Shown piece by piece: positions 48,761-57,807 of a DNA stretch of 64,000 nucleotides (the stretch's first letter is position 1; each line of letters opens with the position of its first letter). Location of the stretch: the NCBI RefSeq assembly GCF_031085175.1, contig NZ_JAVHUY010000013.1, positions 124,001 through 188,000 of the forward strand, read 5' to 3'. This DNA comes from Phytohabitans maris. Its GTDB lineage: Bacteria > Actinomycetota > Actinomycetes > Mycobacteriales > Micromonosporaceae. Below the pieces are notes generated by a model. The model had not been told where the DNA came from and made no database searches. It saw only the letters and a list, made by a program, of their open reading frames with translations. The translations under genes were made by a program, and so were the position numbers.

Positions 48761-49570
48761 ATGATCGACGGCGTGGTGGTCGCCGCCCTGACCCCGTTCG
48801 ACGAGCAGGGCGCGCTCGACGCCCGCCGCATCCCGCCCTACGTCGACTACCTGCTCGACGCGAGCGTCGGCGGCCTCATGGTCGGCGGCACGACGGGCGA
48901 GTTCGTGACGATGACCAGCGACGAGCGGATCGAGGCGGTCGGCGCCTTCGCCCGCGCGGTCGCCGGCCGAGTGCCGGTGATCGCCCACGTCGGCCACGCG
49001 GCACCGGCGGAGGCGTGCCGCCTGGCGGCCCGTGCGGCCGAGGCCGGCGCGGACGCGCTCACCGCGATCACGCCCTACTTCCATCCGGTCCAGCCGGCCG
49101 CGGTGGAGGCGTACTTCCGGGACGTGGCCGCCGCCGTGCCGACCCTGCCGTTCCACGTCTACAACTACCCGGAAGCGTCCGGCACCCGGATCGCGCCGGC
49201 GACCTTCCGCGGGCTGCTCGACGTGCCCAACCTGGCCGGCGTGAAGCTTAGCGTCGCCACGTTCGCCGAGGTGGAGCCCTATCTCGACCTGCTCGGCAAG
49301 CTCACCGTGATGAGCGGCAACGACGCGCTGATCGTCCCGTTCGCCGAGGCCGGCGGCACGGCGGTCGTCTCCGGCAACGCCTCGGTCCGCCCGGCGCTGC
49401 TGGTCGACCTCTTCGCGGCTGCCCAGGGCGGCCACACGGCCGCCGTCGAGCGCCTGGTGGCCGAGCTCGACCAGCTGCGCGAGCTGACCGCGGCCGCCCC
49501 CGACCGCCTGAAGGCCGCACTCCGTGGCAGCGGCGTGGACATCGGCGAGGCCCGCATAAGGACTGTCTAG
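48761..49570 (+). CDS. dihydrodipicolinate synthase/N-acetylneuraminate lyase family protein
   Basis: 269 residues. VVVAALTPFDEQGALD, MVGGTTGEFVTMTSDER, YNYPEASGTRIAP (catalytic Tyr) and LAGVKLSVATF (Schiff-base Lys) are intact. With an FGGY kinase, isomerase-like protein and sugar importer around, an aldolase on a keto-deoxy sugar acid is more likely than lysine synthesis. The gene ends just before element A copy 3. Confidence 0.92.
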   Translation: MIDGVVVAALTPFDEQGALDARRIPPYVDYLLDASVGGLMVGGTTGEFVTMTSDERIEAVGAFARAVAGRVPVIAHVGHAAPAEACRLAARAAEAGADALTAITPYFHPVQPAAVEAYFRDVAAAVPTLPFHVYNYPEASGTRIAPATFRGLLDVPNLAGVKLSVATFAEVEPYLDLLGKLTVMSGNDALIVPFAEAGGTAVVSGNASVRPALLVDLFAAAQGGHTAAVERLVAELDQLRELTAAAPDRLKAALRGSGVDIGEARIRTV

Positions 49571-49623
49571 GAGAGCTTCCGGATCAGGGTCGGGCGTGTC
49601 TCAACGTCTCTTTCAGACATGAT

Positions 49624-49793
49624 TTGCCCCGGTCCGCGCCAGCTGCGGACCGTTTGCGCGGGGTCCCCGGGGAAACGTGGAGCGCAGCGGAGCGTTTTCT
49701 TGGGGTGCTTTCCCGCGGGCACCGCTGCGGCCGGCGGCGAGCTGGCGCTCGCCGAGATCCCCGGCCTCCGCTGCCGGCTCCGCGGGGCAAGCC
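49624..49793 (+). repeat. dispersed intergenic element A, copy 3
   Basis: Begins with GCCCCGGTCCGCGCCAGCTG, where GGTCCGC and GCGGACC form a hairpin, then runs identical to copy 2 for about 140 nt to CCGGCTCCGCG. After it the sequence diverges until module B at 49946. Confidence 0.9.
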
Positions 49794-49945
49794 CACCCCG
49801 GCGCTCGCCGGCTGCCGGGGTGTGCACGCACAGACGGGGCAGCTCGAGAGCTTCCCGCGCGCACACATCCGCCCCGGCGACGGCGCTGTGGAGAGGGGGT
49901 CACGGCCGCCGGCTCCCCGCCAGGGGCCGGGGGAGATCGTGGGCT

Positions 49946-49985
49946 TCCGGACCACCGCGGACGTCGCGGTAGCCCAGATTCTCCT
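49946..49985 (+). repeat. 40-bp module B, copy 3
   Basis: CCGGACCACCGCGG-A-CGTCGCGGTAGCCCA matches 47073-47102 apart from one base and the opposite-strand copy at 59061-59098. It ends 11 nt before the lacI stop. Confidence 0.85.
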
Positions 49986-49996
49986 GGACGAGGGCG

Positions 49997-50992
49997 TCAG
50001 GACGGGCGGCGGGAGCTGTCACGGATCTCGAGGCGGGTGGGGAGCACTACGGTCTGAGGGTCGAGGTCGGGGTTTCCGCGGCGCTTGAGCACGAGCTCGG
50101 CAGCGGAGCGCCCGATGTCGTAGGCGGGCTGGTGCACGCTGCTCAGCGACGGCCGCACCAGGTGTGACCAGAAGGCGTCGCCGAAGGCCGCCACGCCGAT
50201 CGCCGGCGGGCGCAGCTCCCGGTCGTACATCGCCTCGAGCGCGCCCGCCGCCATCAGGTTGTTGGTCACCATCACCGCGTCCGGCGGGTTTGCCGAGTCC
50301 AGTAGCTCGGCCATCGCCCGGTAGCCGCCGCGGACGCGGAAGTCCGCGTACTTCACGGCGGGGCGCCGGCGCGGCGGGTCGGACTCGCGGTGGGCGCGCA
50401 GGAAGCCGCGCAGCCGCTGCACCGCCGCCCACGACTCGCGCGGGCCGGTGATGCAGGCGATCCGGCGGTAGCCTTCGTCGATCAGGTGGCTGGTGGCCGC
50501 GTACGCCCCGCGCTCGTCGTCCGAGGCGACGGTGTCGACCTGCGCGGACTCGGGTGAGTGGTCGATGGCCACGACTGGGATGCCCTTGCCGATCAGCTGG
50601 GTGACATCGGTTTCGGTCATCGAGGCGGGCGAGATGATCACACCGGCCATGTGCTCCGCCAGGGCCACGTCGAGGTACGCCGCCTCCTTCTCCGGGTCGT
50701 CGTCGGCGTTGCACAGCACGACCGACAGCGCCGCCGTGCGGGCCACGTCCTCGACGCCCCGGGCGAGCGCGGTGAAGAACGGGTTTTCGATGTCGGCGAT
50801 GATCAACCCGAGCACGTCGCTGCTCTGCCGGCGCAGGCCACGGGCCACCCGGTTAGGCTTGAACCCCAGCTCAGCGCAGGCGGCCCGGACGCGAGCCTCG
50901 CGGTCGGGGGTGACCCGCGCGCCGTTGAGCACGCGGGACACGGTCGCCGGCGACACACCGGCCGCCTTCGCGACGTCGTAGATGTTGGCCAC
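49997..50992 (-). CDS. LacI family transcriptional regulator of the carbohydrate locus
   Basis: 331 residues, GTG start at 50992. N-terminal HTH NIYDVAKAAGVSPATVSRVL, hinge, then periplasmic-binding-type domain (VLGLIIADIENPFFTALARG, AYAATSHLIDEGYRRIACIT, AIGVAAFGDAFWSHLVRPSL). Divergent from the isomerase-like gene; the palindrome at 51061-51076 lies between them and is nearly repeated before the kinase/aldolase pair, so it likely represses all four transcripts. Confidence 0.93.
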   Translation of the reverse strand: MANIYDVAKAAGVSPATVSRVLNGARVTPDREARVRAACAELGFKPNRVARGLRRQSSDVLGLIIADIENPFFTALARGVEDVARTAALSVVLCNADDDPEKEAAYLDVALAEHMAGVIISPASMTETDVTQLIGKGIPVVAIDHSPESAQVDTVASDDERGAYAATSHLIDEGYRRIACITGPRESWAAVQRLRGFLRAHRESDPPRRRPAVKYADFRVRGGYRAMAELLDSANPPDAVMVTNNLMAAGALEAMYDRELRPPAIGVAAFGDAFWSHLVRPSLSSVHQPAYDIGRSAAELVLKRRGNPDLDPQTVVLPTRLEIRDSSRRPS

Positions 50993-51060
50993 CGAGAAGC
51001 TCCCGGACTCAAGGGGTTGACAGATGTGGCGCCACCAGCGTTAGCATTTGCGAAACCGAT

Positions 51061-51076
51061 CTGAAATCGATTTCAG
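51061..51076. promoter_or_regulatory. LacI-type operator between lacI and the isomerase-like gene
   Basis: CTGAAATCGATTTCAG is a perfect 16-nt palindrome. A second partial site (CGAAACCGATCTGA, 51051-51064) overlaps it. The related site at 48722-48737 marks a small regulon. Confidence 0.8.
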
Positions 51077-51112
51077 CAAATCATACCGCCGGTGCACCAG
51101 GAGGTACACCCT

Positions 51113-52531
51113 ATGGCCACGATCTCCCTGCTGACGTTCTCCGACGGGCGCGACTTCGTCGCCGCCGACATCGATGACTTCTGCCGGCAGAAGGAGGGCC
51201 TGCTGCGGCAGGCGTTCGAGACGGCCGGGCACACGGTCGTCGCCGGCGCGCAGCCGGTGACCAGCAACGAGATCGCGGTCGCGGAAGCGCGGCGGGTCGC
51301 GGCGGCCGGCCCCGATCTGACCGTCTTCCACTACCCGGTGTGGGCGTTCCCCCACTTCACGATGCTCGCGGCGACCGCGACGACGGGCCCGCTGCTGCTC
51401 GCCTCGACCATCGACCCGGTGCAGCCCGGCATGGTGGGCCTGCTCGCCGCCGGCGGCGCCCTCGACCAGATCGGCCGCCAGCACACCCGGATCACCGGCG
51501 ACGCGACCGACCCGGCGGTACGCCGGCGCCTCCAGACGACGGTGACCGCCGCGGCCGCCGTCAGCGGACTGCGCGGCAGCACCTTCGGCCGGATCGGCGG
51601 CCGACCCATGGGCATGTACACGGCGGCCAGCTCTCCCGAGGTCTGGATCGACACGTTCGGTGTCGACGTCGAGGAGATCGACCAGTGGGAGATCGTCCGG
51701 CGGGCCGAGCTCGTCGACGAGAGCAGGGTCGCCACCGCGCGCGCCTGGCTGGAGAAGCACGCCGCCGGCGTGCACTACGACGGTGACAAGCTCACCCCCG
51801 AGACGCTCGGCCGGCAGATCCGGTCGTACTACGCGGTCCGCGAGCTGATCGACGAGTGGCACCTCGACTTCGCCGGCATCAAGGGCCAGCCCGAGCTCAC
51901 CAACCACTTCGCCACCATGGACGTCACCGAGGCTTTCCTCAACGACCCGTACGACTGGGACGGGCCCAAGGAGACCTTCGTCTGCAGCACCGAGTCCGAT
52001 ATGGACGGCGCGCTGACCATGCAGATCATGAAGCTGCTCTCCGGGCTGCCGGTGCTCTTCGCCGACGTCCGGCACTACCACGGCGACCTCGACGTCTGGG
52101 ACCTGGCCAATTCTGGGCAGCACGCCACCTGGTACGCGGCGCGCAGCGACGACCCGCTGGAAAACCTCGCGAAGACCCACCTCTACCCCGAGGTGTTCTT
52201 CTTCCCGGCCGGCGGCGCGTCCGTGCACCACATCGCGGCTGCCGGCGAGGCCACGTTCGCGCGGCTGAGCCGGCTCGACCACCGGTACCGGTTGCAGCTG
52301 ACCAAGGGCCGCTTCGTCGACCTCGGCCACGAGACGCACGAGCGGCTGGCGCGCGCCTCCACGTACGAGTGGCCGCACGCGTTCAGCCGGTTCGACGCGC
52401 CGGCGGAGGCATTCCTCGACCGCTTCGGTGCCAACCACATCCACGCCATTCCCGGCGACTGGACCGAGGAGCTGCGCGCGGTGTGCCGGCTGCTCGACGT
52501 CGACGTCGACGACCTGGAATCGACGCGATGA
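51113..52531 (+). CDS. L-fucose/L-arabinose isomerase family protein
   Basis: 472 residues from the ATG at 51113 (CAGGAGGTACACC upstream). FGRIGGRPMGMYTAASSPEV, EWHLDFAGIKGQPELTNHFA, STESDMDGALTMQIMKLL and the metal-ligand region (Glu, Asp, His) resemble the FucI/AraA fold C-terminal part. It would interconvert an aldose and a ketose, or a related sugar. It is the first gene of the importer operon and overlaps the next start by 4 nt. Confidence 0.8.
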   Translation: MATISLLTFSDGRDFVAADIDDFCRQKEGLLRQAFETAGHTVVAGAQPVTSNEIAVAEARRVAAAGPDLTVFHYPVWAFPHFTMLAATATTGPLLLASTIDPVQPGMVGLLAAGGALDQIGRQHTRITGDATDPAVRRRLQTTVTAAAAVSGLRGSTFGRIGGRPMGMYTAASSPEVWIDTFGVDVEEIDQWEIVRRAELVDESRVATARAWLEKHAAGVHYDGDKLTPETLGRQIRSYYAVRELIDEWHLDFAGIKGQPELTNHFATMDVTEAFLNDPYDWDGPKETFVCSTESDMDGALTMQIMKLLSGLPVLFADVRHYHGDLDVWDLANSGQHATWYAARSDDPLENLAKTHLYPEVFFFPAGGASVHHIAAAGEATFARLSRLDHRYRLQLTKGRFVDLGHETHERLARASTYEWPHAFSRFDAPAEAFLDRFGANHIHAIPGDWTEELRAVCRLLDVDVDDLESTR

Positions 52532-53436
52532 CGGTGACCGCTCCGCCGCCGGTACGCGCCGCGCCGCCCGAGGCACCTCCACGGCCGCGGAAGGGCCGCC
52601 GCCGCTACGGCCCGGTCGGGCTGTACGTGCCGGCCCTGGTGCTGGTCGCGCTCGTCTCGGTGATCCCGATCGCCTGGGCGGTACGGCTCAGCCTCTACCG
52701 GACGCGAGGCCTGCGCACGGTCGAGTTCGTCGGCTGGGACAACTTCGCCACGGTACTCGGTCCGGACGGCTGGGGCGACATCGCCCGCACCTTCGCGTAC
52801 GTGGTCATTTCTCTCGTCGTGGCGGTGCCGCTCGGTCTCGGCCTGGCCGTGCTGCTCAACAAGCCGGTCCGCTACATACGGGCGTTCCGCGTGGTGATCC
52901 TGCTGCCCTGGGTGGTTTCGCAGACGGTCGCGGCGCTGCTGTGGAAGTGGCTGCTCAACGGCCAGTACGGCCCGCTGCACAGCCTCTTCGGCGGGCGCGA
53001 GCCGCTAGCCGACCCGATCGGTTCGATGGCGGCCCTGATCCTCGTCAACGTCTGGATCAGCTACCCGCTGGCGACCATCCTCTGTCTGGCGGCACTGCAG
53101 ACGGTTCCACAGGAGACGGTGGAAGCCTCCAGAGTGGACGGCTGTTCCCCCACCCAGTCGTTCTACCGGATCGTGGTGCCGACGATCAGGTCGACGCTGC
53201 TGATCTTGGTGATCATGCTGACGCTGCTCTACTTCAACATGGTCACGCTGGTCTACACGCTCACCGGCGGCGGCCCCTTCTCCGGCACCCAGGTGCTGAG
53301 CCTCGACGCGTTCCTGCAGTCGTTCCAGTTCTTCAAGATCGGCGTCGGCGCCGCCTACTCGGTCGTGCTCTTCGCTCTCAACATCGTCTTCGGCATCGCC
53401 TACATCCGGGTACTGAGGGGGAGCAGTGACAGCTGA
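52528..53436 (+). CDS. carbohydrate ABC transporter permease (MalF/UgpA-like)
   Basis: 302 residues; ATGA overlap with the isomerase-like gene. A basic Pro-rich N-terminus, six membrane segments from LYVPALVLVALVSVIPIAWA, and the EAA loop VEASRVDGCSPTQSFYRIVV. First channel subunit of the importer. An ATPase is not encoded here. Confidence 0.9.
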   Translation: MTVTAPPPVRAAPPEAPPRPRKGRRRYGPVGLYVPALVLVALVSVIPIAWAVRLSLYRTRGLRTVEFVGWDNFATVLGPDGWGDIARTFAYVVISLVVAVPLGLGLAVLLNKPVRYIRAFRVVILLPWVVSQTVAALLWKWLLNGQYGPLHSLFGGREPLADPIGSMAALILVNVWISYPLATILCLAALQTVPQETVEASRVDGCSPTQSFYRIVVPTIRSTLLILVIMLTLLYFNMVTLVYTLTGGGPFSGTQVLSLDAFLQSFQFFKIGVGAAYSVVLFALNIVFGIAYIRVLRGSSDS

Positions 53437-54280
53437 CGCGACCCGGGTCAAGCGCCCGGCCAGGCTGCGCCAAGCCGGCATCTACGCCGGGCTGGTGGCG
53501 GGCGCGGTGTTCGCCGTCTTCCCGCTCCTATGGGGACTGTCCACATCGTTCAAACCGGAGGCCACCGTACTGGCCACACCGGTGCGGTGGATCCCGGAGC
53601 ACTTCACGTTCGACAACTACCACGCGGTCCTCTTCGACTCGCAGATCCCGCGCAACCTGCTCAACAGCGTCATCGTCAGCATCATCACGGTCGCCGTCAC
53701 GCTGCTCATCGCGGTGCCGGCGGCGTACTCGGCCGCGCGCTACCGCTTCCGCGGCAAGGGCGGCCTGCTCTTCTTCATCCTGATGACCTCGATGGTGCCG
53801 GGCATCGCGGTCCTCGTCCCGCTCTACTACCTCGCCGTGAAGCTGAGCGTGTACGACACGTTCTTCGTCATGATCGTCATCTACGCGGCCTGGCAGGTCC
53901 CGACGATCATCTGGATCCTCCGCGGCTTCTTCGAGTCCATCCCGGCGGACATCGAGGAGGCCGGCCGCGTCGACGGCACCACCACGTTCGGCGCGTTCGT
54001 GCGGCTGATCCTGCCGCTGGCCAAGCCGGGCATCGGCGCGGCCGCCATCATCACGTTCGTCTACGTCTGGAACGACTACCTCATCGCCAGCACCTTCGTC
54101 AGCGACTCGGACCTGCGGCTCATCTCGGTCGGCCTCTACACCTACCTCACCCAGTACGGGACGGTGTGGGGTCAGCTGACCGCCGCGGTCATGGTCACCC
54201 TGCTGCCGATGATCATCGCCTTCGTCCTCTTCGAACGCCGCCTTGTCGCCGGCCTCTCCGCCGGCGCCAGCAAGGGCTGA
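53426..54280 (+). CDS. carbohydrate ABC transporter permease (MalG-like)
   Basis: 284 residues, GTG start overlapping the previous gene by 11 nt. Membrane segment AGLVAGAVFAVFPLLWGLST, EAA loop IEEAGRVDGTTTFGAFVRLI and the terminal FERRLVAGLSAGASKG are class hallmarks. Second channel subunit. Confidence 0.92.
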   Translation: MTADATRVKRPARLRQAGIYAGLVAGAVFAVFPLLWGLSTSFKPEATVLATPVRWIPEHFTFDNYHAVLFDSQIPRNLLNSVIVSIITVAVTLLIAVPAAYSAARYRFRGKGGLLFFILMTSMVPGIAVLVPLYYLAVKLSVYDTFFVMIVIYAAWQVPTIIWILRGFFESIPADIEEAGRVDGTTTFGAFVRLILPLAKPGIGAAAIITFVYVWNDYLIASTFVSDSDLRLISVGLYTYLTQYGTVWGQLTAAVMVTLLPMIIAFVLFERRLVAGLSAGASKG

Positions 54281-54307
54281 CGTTCCGTCCACTCTGGAGA
54301 TAGAGCC

Positions 54308-55627
54308 ATGGCCACGAACATGAACAGGCGCCACCTGCTGCGGTTAGGTGCCTTCGCCGCGATCGGCGTGACGACCGGCGGTGCCCTCACCGCCTGCGGT
54401 GACGGGGACTCCGGCGGCGACGGCGTCGCGGAGCTGAGCATGTGGACATTCCTCGACCCGGCCGGCACCGACCCGCGCGGCAAGGCGCTCAAGGAGATCG
54501 TCGACGGCTTCAACGCCAGCCAGAGTGCCGCCAAGGTCACCGTTACCAGCATGAACTACGCCAAGATCGACGGCGAGGTGATCCGCGCCGCGAACACCGG
54601 CGGCGGCCCGGACATCGTCAACATCTACACGCCGCAGCTCGCCCAGCACGTCGAGGGCGGCAGCATCCAGGAGATCGACGAGTACGCCAACGACTGGCTG
54701 AGCGAGGCCGGTGCCGACTACCTCTTCCCGATCGACAGCGCCAAGGTCGACGGCAAGCTGATGGCCCTGCCGTGGGAGTCGCGGGTCTGGCTGCTCTGGT
54801 ACCGCAAGGACATCCTCGACAAGTACAAGGTGAGCGCGCCCACGACGCTCGACGAGGCGATCGCCGCCGGCGCCGCGATCCGCAAGGCGTCCGGCAACAA
54901 GATCACCGGATTCGCGATCGGCCTGTCCGAGCAGTCGCTCGGCGCCGACTTCATGGAGAAGTTCGACCCGTTCACCGCCGGCTTCGGCGGCGAGATCATC
55001 GGCGCCGACGGCAAGGCGGCGTTCGCCAGCGCGGCCGGCGAGCAGGCCATGGCCCTGATCAAGAAGGCCGCGGACGCCGGGGCGATGGGGCGCGAGGTGC
55101 TCACCATGGGCGCCGACGAGGTCGTGAACGGCGTCAAGGCCGGGACGGTCGCGATGGCGATCGAGGGCAGCTACCGGGTCGCCTCCGCCCGGTCCGCCGA
55201 GGGCGTCGGCGACAACCTCGTCACGCTGCCGGTGCCGAGCACCACCGCCGGCAAGAACATGCCGACCGCCGTCGCCGGACAGACCCTCGCCATGGGCGCG
55301 AACACCGACCACCCCGAGCAGGTCTGGGCGTTCATGAGGTACTACCTGAGCGCCGAGTCGCAGGCGAAGTTCGCCGCCGCCGGCGTGCTGCCGGTACTCA
55401 AGAGCGTCTACGACAGCGACGCGATCGCCAAGGCGGCCAACGCCACGGAGCTGCTGCAGTGGCGCGACTACCTCGCCACCGACGGCAAGGTCTCCCGCTT
55501 CCCGGCCGACTACAGCGAGCTGAGCACCAACCTCGTCAAGGCCGCCCAAAACATGATCTTCAACGGCGCGGCCGTCCCGGCCGCCCTCAGCGAAGTGCAG
55601 ACGCAGTACAACCAGAAGGGAAAGTGA
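54308..55627 (+). CDS. carbohydrate ABC transporter substrate-binding lipoprotein
   Basis: 439 residues. The N-terminus MNRRHLLRLGAFAAIGV carries a twin-arginine-like pair and a lipobox at Cys30 (GALTACGDG). The mature domain (ELSMWTFLDPAG, GGGPDIVNIYTPQLAQHVEG, LMALPWESRVWLLWYRKDIL) is a family-1 sugar-binding protein. Lies after the permeases, before the FAD enzyme; the gene order differs from the importer at 4.8 kb. Confidence 0.92.
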   Translation: MATNMNRRHLLRLGAFAAIGVTTGGALTACGDGDSGGDGVAELSMWTFLDPAGTDPRGKALKEIVDGFNASQSAAKVTVTSMNYAKIDGEVIRAANTGGGPDIVNIYTPQLAQHVEGGSIQEIDEYANDWLSEAGADYLFPIDSAKVDGKLMALPWESRVWLLWYRKDILDKYKVSAPTTLDEAIAAGAAIRKASGNKITGFAIGLSEQSLGADFMEKFDPFTAGFGGEIIGADGKAAFASAAGEQAMALIKKAADAGAMGREVLTMGADEVVNGVKAGTVAMAIEGSYRVASARSAEGVGDNLVTLPVPSTTAGKNMPTAVAGQTLAMGANTDHPEQVWAFMRYYLSAESQAKFAAAGVLPVLKSVYDSDAIAKAANATELLQWRDYLATDGKVSRFPADYSELSTNLVKAAQNMIFNGAAVPAALSEVQTQYNQKGK

Positions 55628-55631
55628 GCTC

Positions 55632-57152
55632 GTGAGCCGATTCGACGTCATCGTGGTGGGCGGCGGCCCATCCGGCTTCATCGCCGCCATCGCCGCCGCC
55701 CGGCAGGGAGCCCGCACGCTCGTCATCGAGAAGTACGGCTTCCTCGGCGGCATGGCGACGAGCGCGGCACTCGGCCCGATATCCCCCTTCCACTTCGGCG
55801 ACGAGCAGGTCATCACCGGCATCCCGCAGGAGTTCGTGGACCGCATGATGGACCTCGGCGGCAGCACCGGGCACCTGCGCACCACCAACCCGCATGGCAG
55901 CGGCGCCTACCTGTGCTTCTACGACCGCGAGGCGTACAAGTGGGCGGCGCTGACCCTGGCCCTGGAGGCCGGCGTGACCCCGCTGTTCCACTCCTTCGCC
56001 AGCGGTGTCGAGATGGACGGCGACAAGGTCACCGGCGTCCGGGTCACCAACAAGAGCGGCACCCAGCTGTACGAGGCGAGGGTGGTCGTCGACGCCACCG
56101 GCGACGGTGACGTGGCCTCGCTGGCCGGCGCCGAGTTCGTCATGGGCCGTGGCGGCGACGACCGGGCCGCCCAGCCCAGCACGATGATGTTCGACATGGC
56201 CGGTGTCGACACCGAGGCGGTCAAGTCCTACATGGACAAACACCCCGAAGACTTCGAGTGGGCCTCCGAGCTCGTCGCCGTCCGCCCGTACGCGAAGCAT
56301 CTGCCGCAGCGACACTTCGTCGGGCAGGGCTTCAAGGCGCTGGTGCGAAGTGGCCTCGACTCCGGCGAGCTCTACCTCGGCCGCGACTCGGTGCTGTTTC
56401 TGACCACCACCCACCCGGGCGTGCTGCACTTCAACTCCACCCGGATCAAGGGCGTCGACGGCACCGACGCCGAGAGCCTGACCCAGGGGGAAATCGACGG
56501 CCGCAAGCAGGTCATGTCGCTGTCCAGCTTCCTGACAAAGCACATGCCGGGCATGCGCGACGCCCGGCTGATCGCCACCGGCACGCAGATCGGCATCCGC
56601 GAGTCGCGGCACATCCTCGGCGAGTACATCCTGACCGGCGAAGACGTGCTGCACGGAGTGAAGCAGGCGGACGCGGTGTCACGCGGCTACTTCCCGATCG
56701 ACATCCACAACCTCAAGGGCAAGGAGGGGTACGGCGACGACCCCGACGCGGGCAAGTGGACCGACCTGGACGACTCCTACGACATCCCGTACCGCGCGCT
56801 CGTGCCCAAGCGCGTCGACGGCCTGATCATCGCCGGCCGCACCATTTCGGCGACCCACGAGGCGCACGGCTCGTTCCGTACCCAGGGCGGGGTCATGGGA
56901 ATCGGGCAGGCCGCCGGCGTCGCGGCGGCCGTGGCGGCCCTCGGCGGTGTGGAGCCGCGAAAGGTCGACGTGCCGCGCCTGCAGGAGGCGATCGTGGCGA
57001 CCGGCGGGTCGATCCGCCGGGATCCCGCGCGAGTGGCCCGCGAACGCCAAGCGGCGATCGACGCGGTCAGGCGCGACCTCGCCGCCGGCAAGATCTCCGA
57101 GCAGTACCTGGCGGACGCCGGGACCTTCACCGGTAAGGCGCCACGCCTCTGA
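55632..57152 (+). CDS. FAD-dependent oxidoreductase (FAD_oxidored / HcaC-like family)
   Basis: 506 residues, GTG start after GAAGGGAAA. The Rossmann motif VIVVGGGPSGFIAAIAAARQ, FLGGMATSAALGPI, VVVDATGDGDVASLAGAEF and the second FAD motif TQGGVMGIGQAAGVAAAVA near the C-terminus show the FAD_oxidored family, found in catabolic clusters. It may oxidise the imported compound or an intermediate. Last gene of the importer operon. Confidence 0.88.
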   Translation: MSRFDVIVVGGGPSGFIAAIAAARQGARTLVIEKYGFLGGMATSAALGPISPFHFGDEQVITGIPQEFVDRMMDLGGSTGHLRTTNPHGSGAYLCFYDREAYKWAALTLALEAGVTPLFHSFASGVEMDGDKVTGVRVTNKSGTQLYEARVVVDATGDGDVASLAGAEFVMGRGGDDRAAQPSTMMFDMAGVDTEAVKSYMDKHPEDFEWASELVAVRPYAKHLPQRHFVGQGFKALVRSGLDSGELYLGRDSVLFLTTTHPGVLHFNSTRIKGVDGTDAESLTQGEIDGRKQVMSLSSFLTKHMPGMRDARLIATGTQIGIRESRHILGEYILTGEDVLHGVKQADAVSRGYFPIDIHNLKGKEGYGDDPDAGKWTDLDDSYDIPYRALVPKRVDGLIIAGRTISATHEAHGSFRTQGGVMGIGQAAGVAAAVAALGGVEPRKVDVPRLQEAIVATGGSIRRDPARVARERQAAIDAVRRDLAAGKISEQYLADAGTFTGKAPRL

Positions 57153-57753
57153 CATAGCTGGGTCACACCGTGCACATCGACTGGTCGACGTGGGCTTCGC
57201 TGTGCCGGCCCGGCGGATATCCGCCTTCCACGACGACGTAGCAGGTCTGAAGTGGCGGCGATGGTGGCGGTGACGGGTGTGGACCCGGCCCCACGGCAGA
57301 GCGTCCGGATACGACGCGGAGATCGCCAGCACACGCTCGTAGTGGGCCCTGCGGCTCCGCGTCGGCCCGGTCGAGCACCCGGGCGCCGACGCGCAGCGAG
57401 TCGGCGCCGCGGCCATCGAACATCGCGACGAGGCCGCGGTACGCCTCGGCCGCCCGCCGACCGGGGTGCGCTGCCCGCCTCGCCACGTGGATACCTCCCC
57501 AGGACGGTCAACGACACCAACCACACGTCATTCGCGCGAGCGGAGCGAGTGGATGGGTCACCTCGCCGACAGGGGTCGCTTCGAACGTCGGCCCGGTCAG
57601 CCGACGTCGTGGCCGCGTACCCAGCTCTCGGTCCACATCGGAGCCATCGCGGACCCGCTCCTCGTGCGCGCGGGGAGCACTCTCGACGTCCGACCTTGCG
57701 GCGAAGCGGTGTGGCGAGGCGATGGGTTGGATATTGGCAAGAGTCGATGTAAG
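57153..57753. other. 601-base gene-poor region
   Basis: Between the FAD enzyme and the sugar dehydrogenase. A minus-strand open frame from 57486 to 57163 (ADSLRVGARVLDRADAEP in one frame, HYERVLAISASYPDALPWGR in another) looks like two frames of one decayed protein, but I do not recognise the family. No repeat found. Confidence 0.4.
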
Positions 57754-57769
57754 CTGGGAACGCTCCCAG
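57754..57769. promoter_or_regulatory. LacI-type operator before the sugar dehydrogenase
   Basis: CTGGGAACGCTCCCAG is palindromic with one mismatch and close to the CebR-type site TGGGAGCGCTCCCA. It lies 38 nt before the start, so a LacI regulator, perhaps the one at 59.6 kb, likely controls the dehydrogenase gene. Confidence 0.65.
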
Positions 57770-57807
57770 GTTGCGTAGTCCACTCCACTTGCTCGAGGAG
57801 CTGAAAC

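Larger units (their letters stand above)
49571..49996. other. 426-base repeat-bearing spacer
   Basis: Lies between the convergent ends of the DapA-like and lacI genes and is largely filled by element A copy 3 (49624-49793) and module B copy 3 (49946-49985). No gene recognised. Confidence 0.7.

Noticed and set aside
20591-49793. CRISPR array formed by the repeated spacers
   Set aside because: Copies are 3-30 kb apart, about 170 bp long and not regularly spaced; no cas gene is present.
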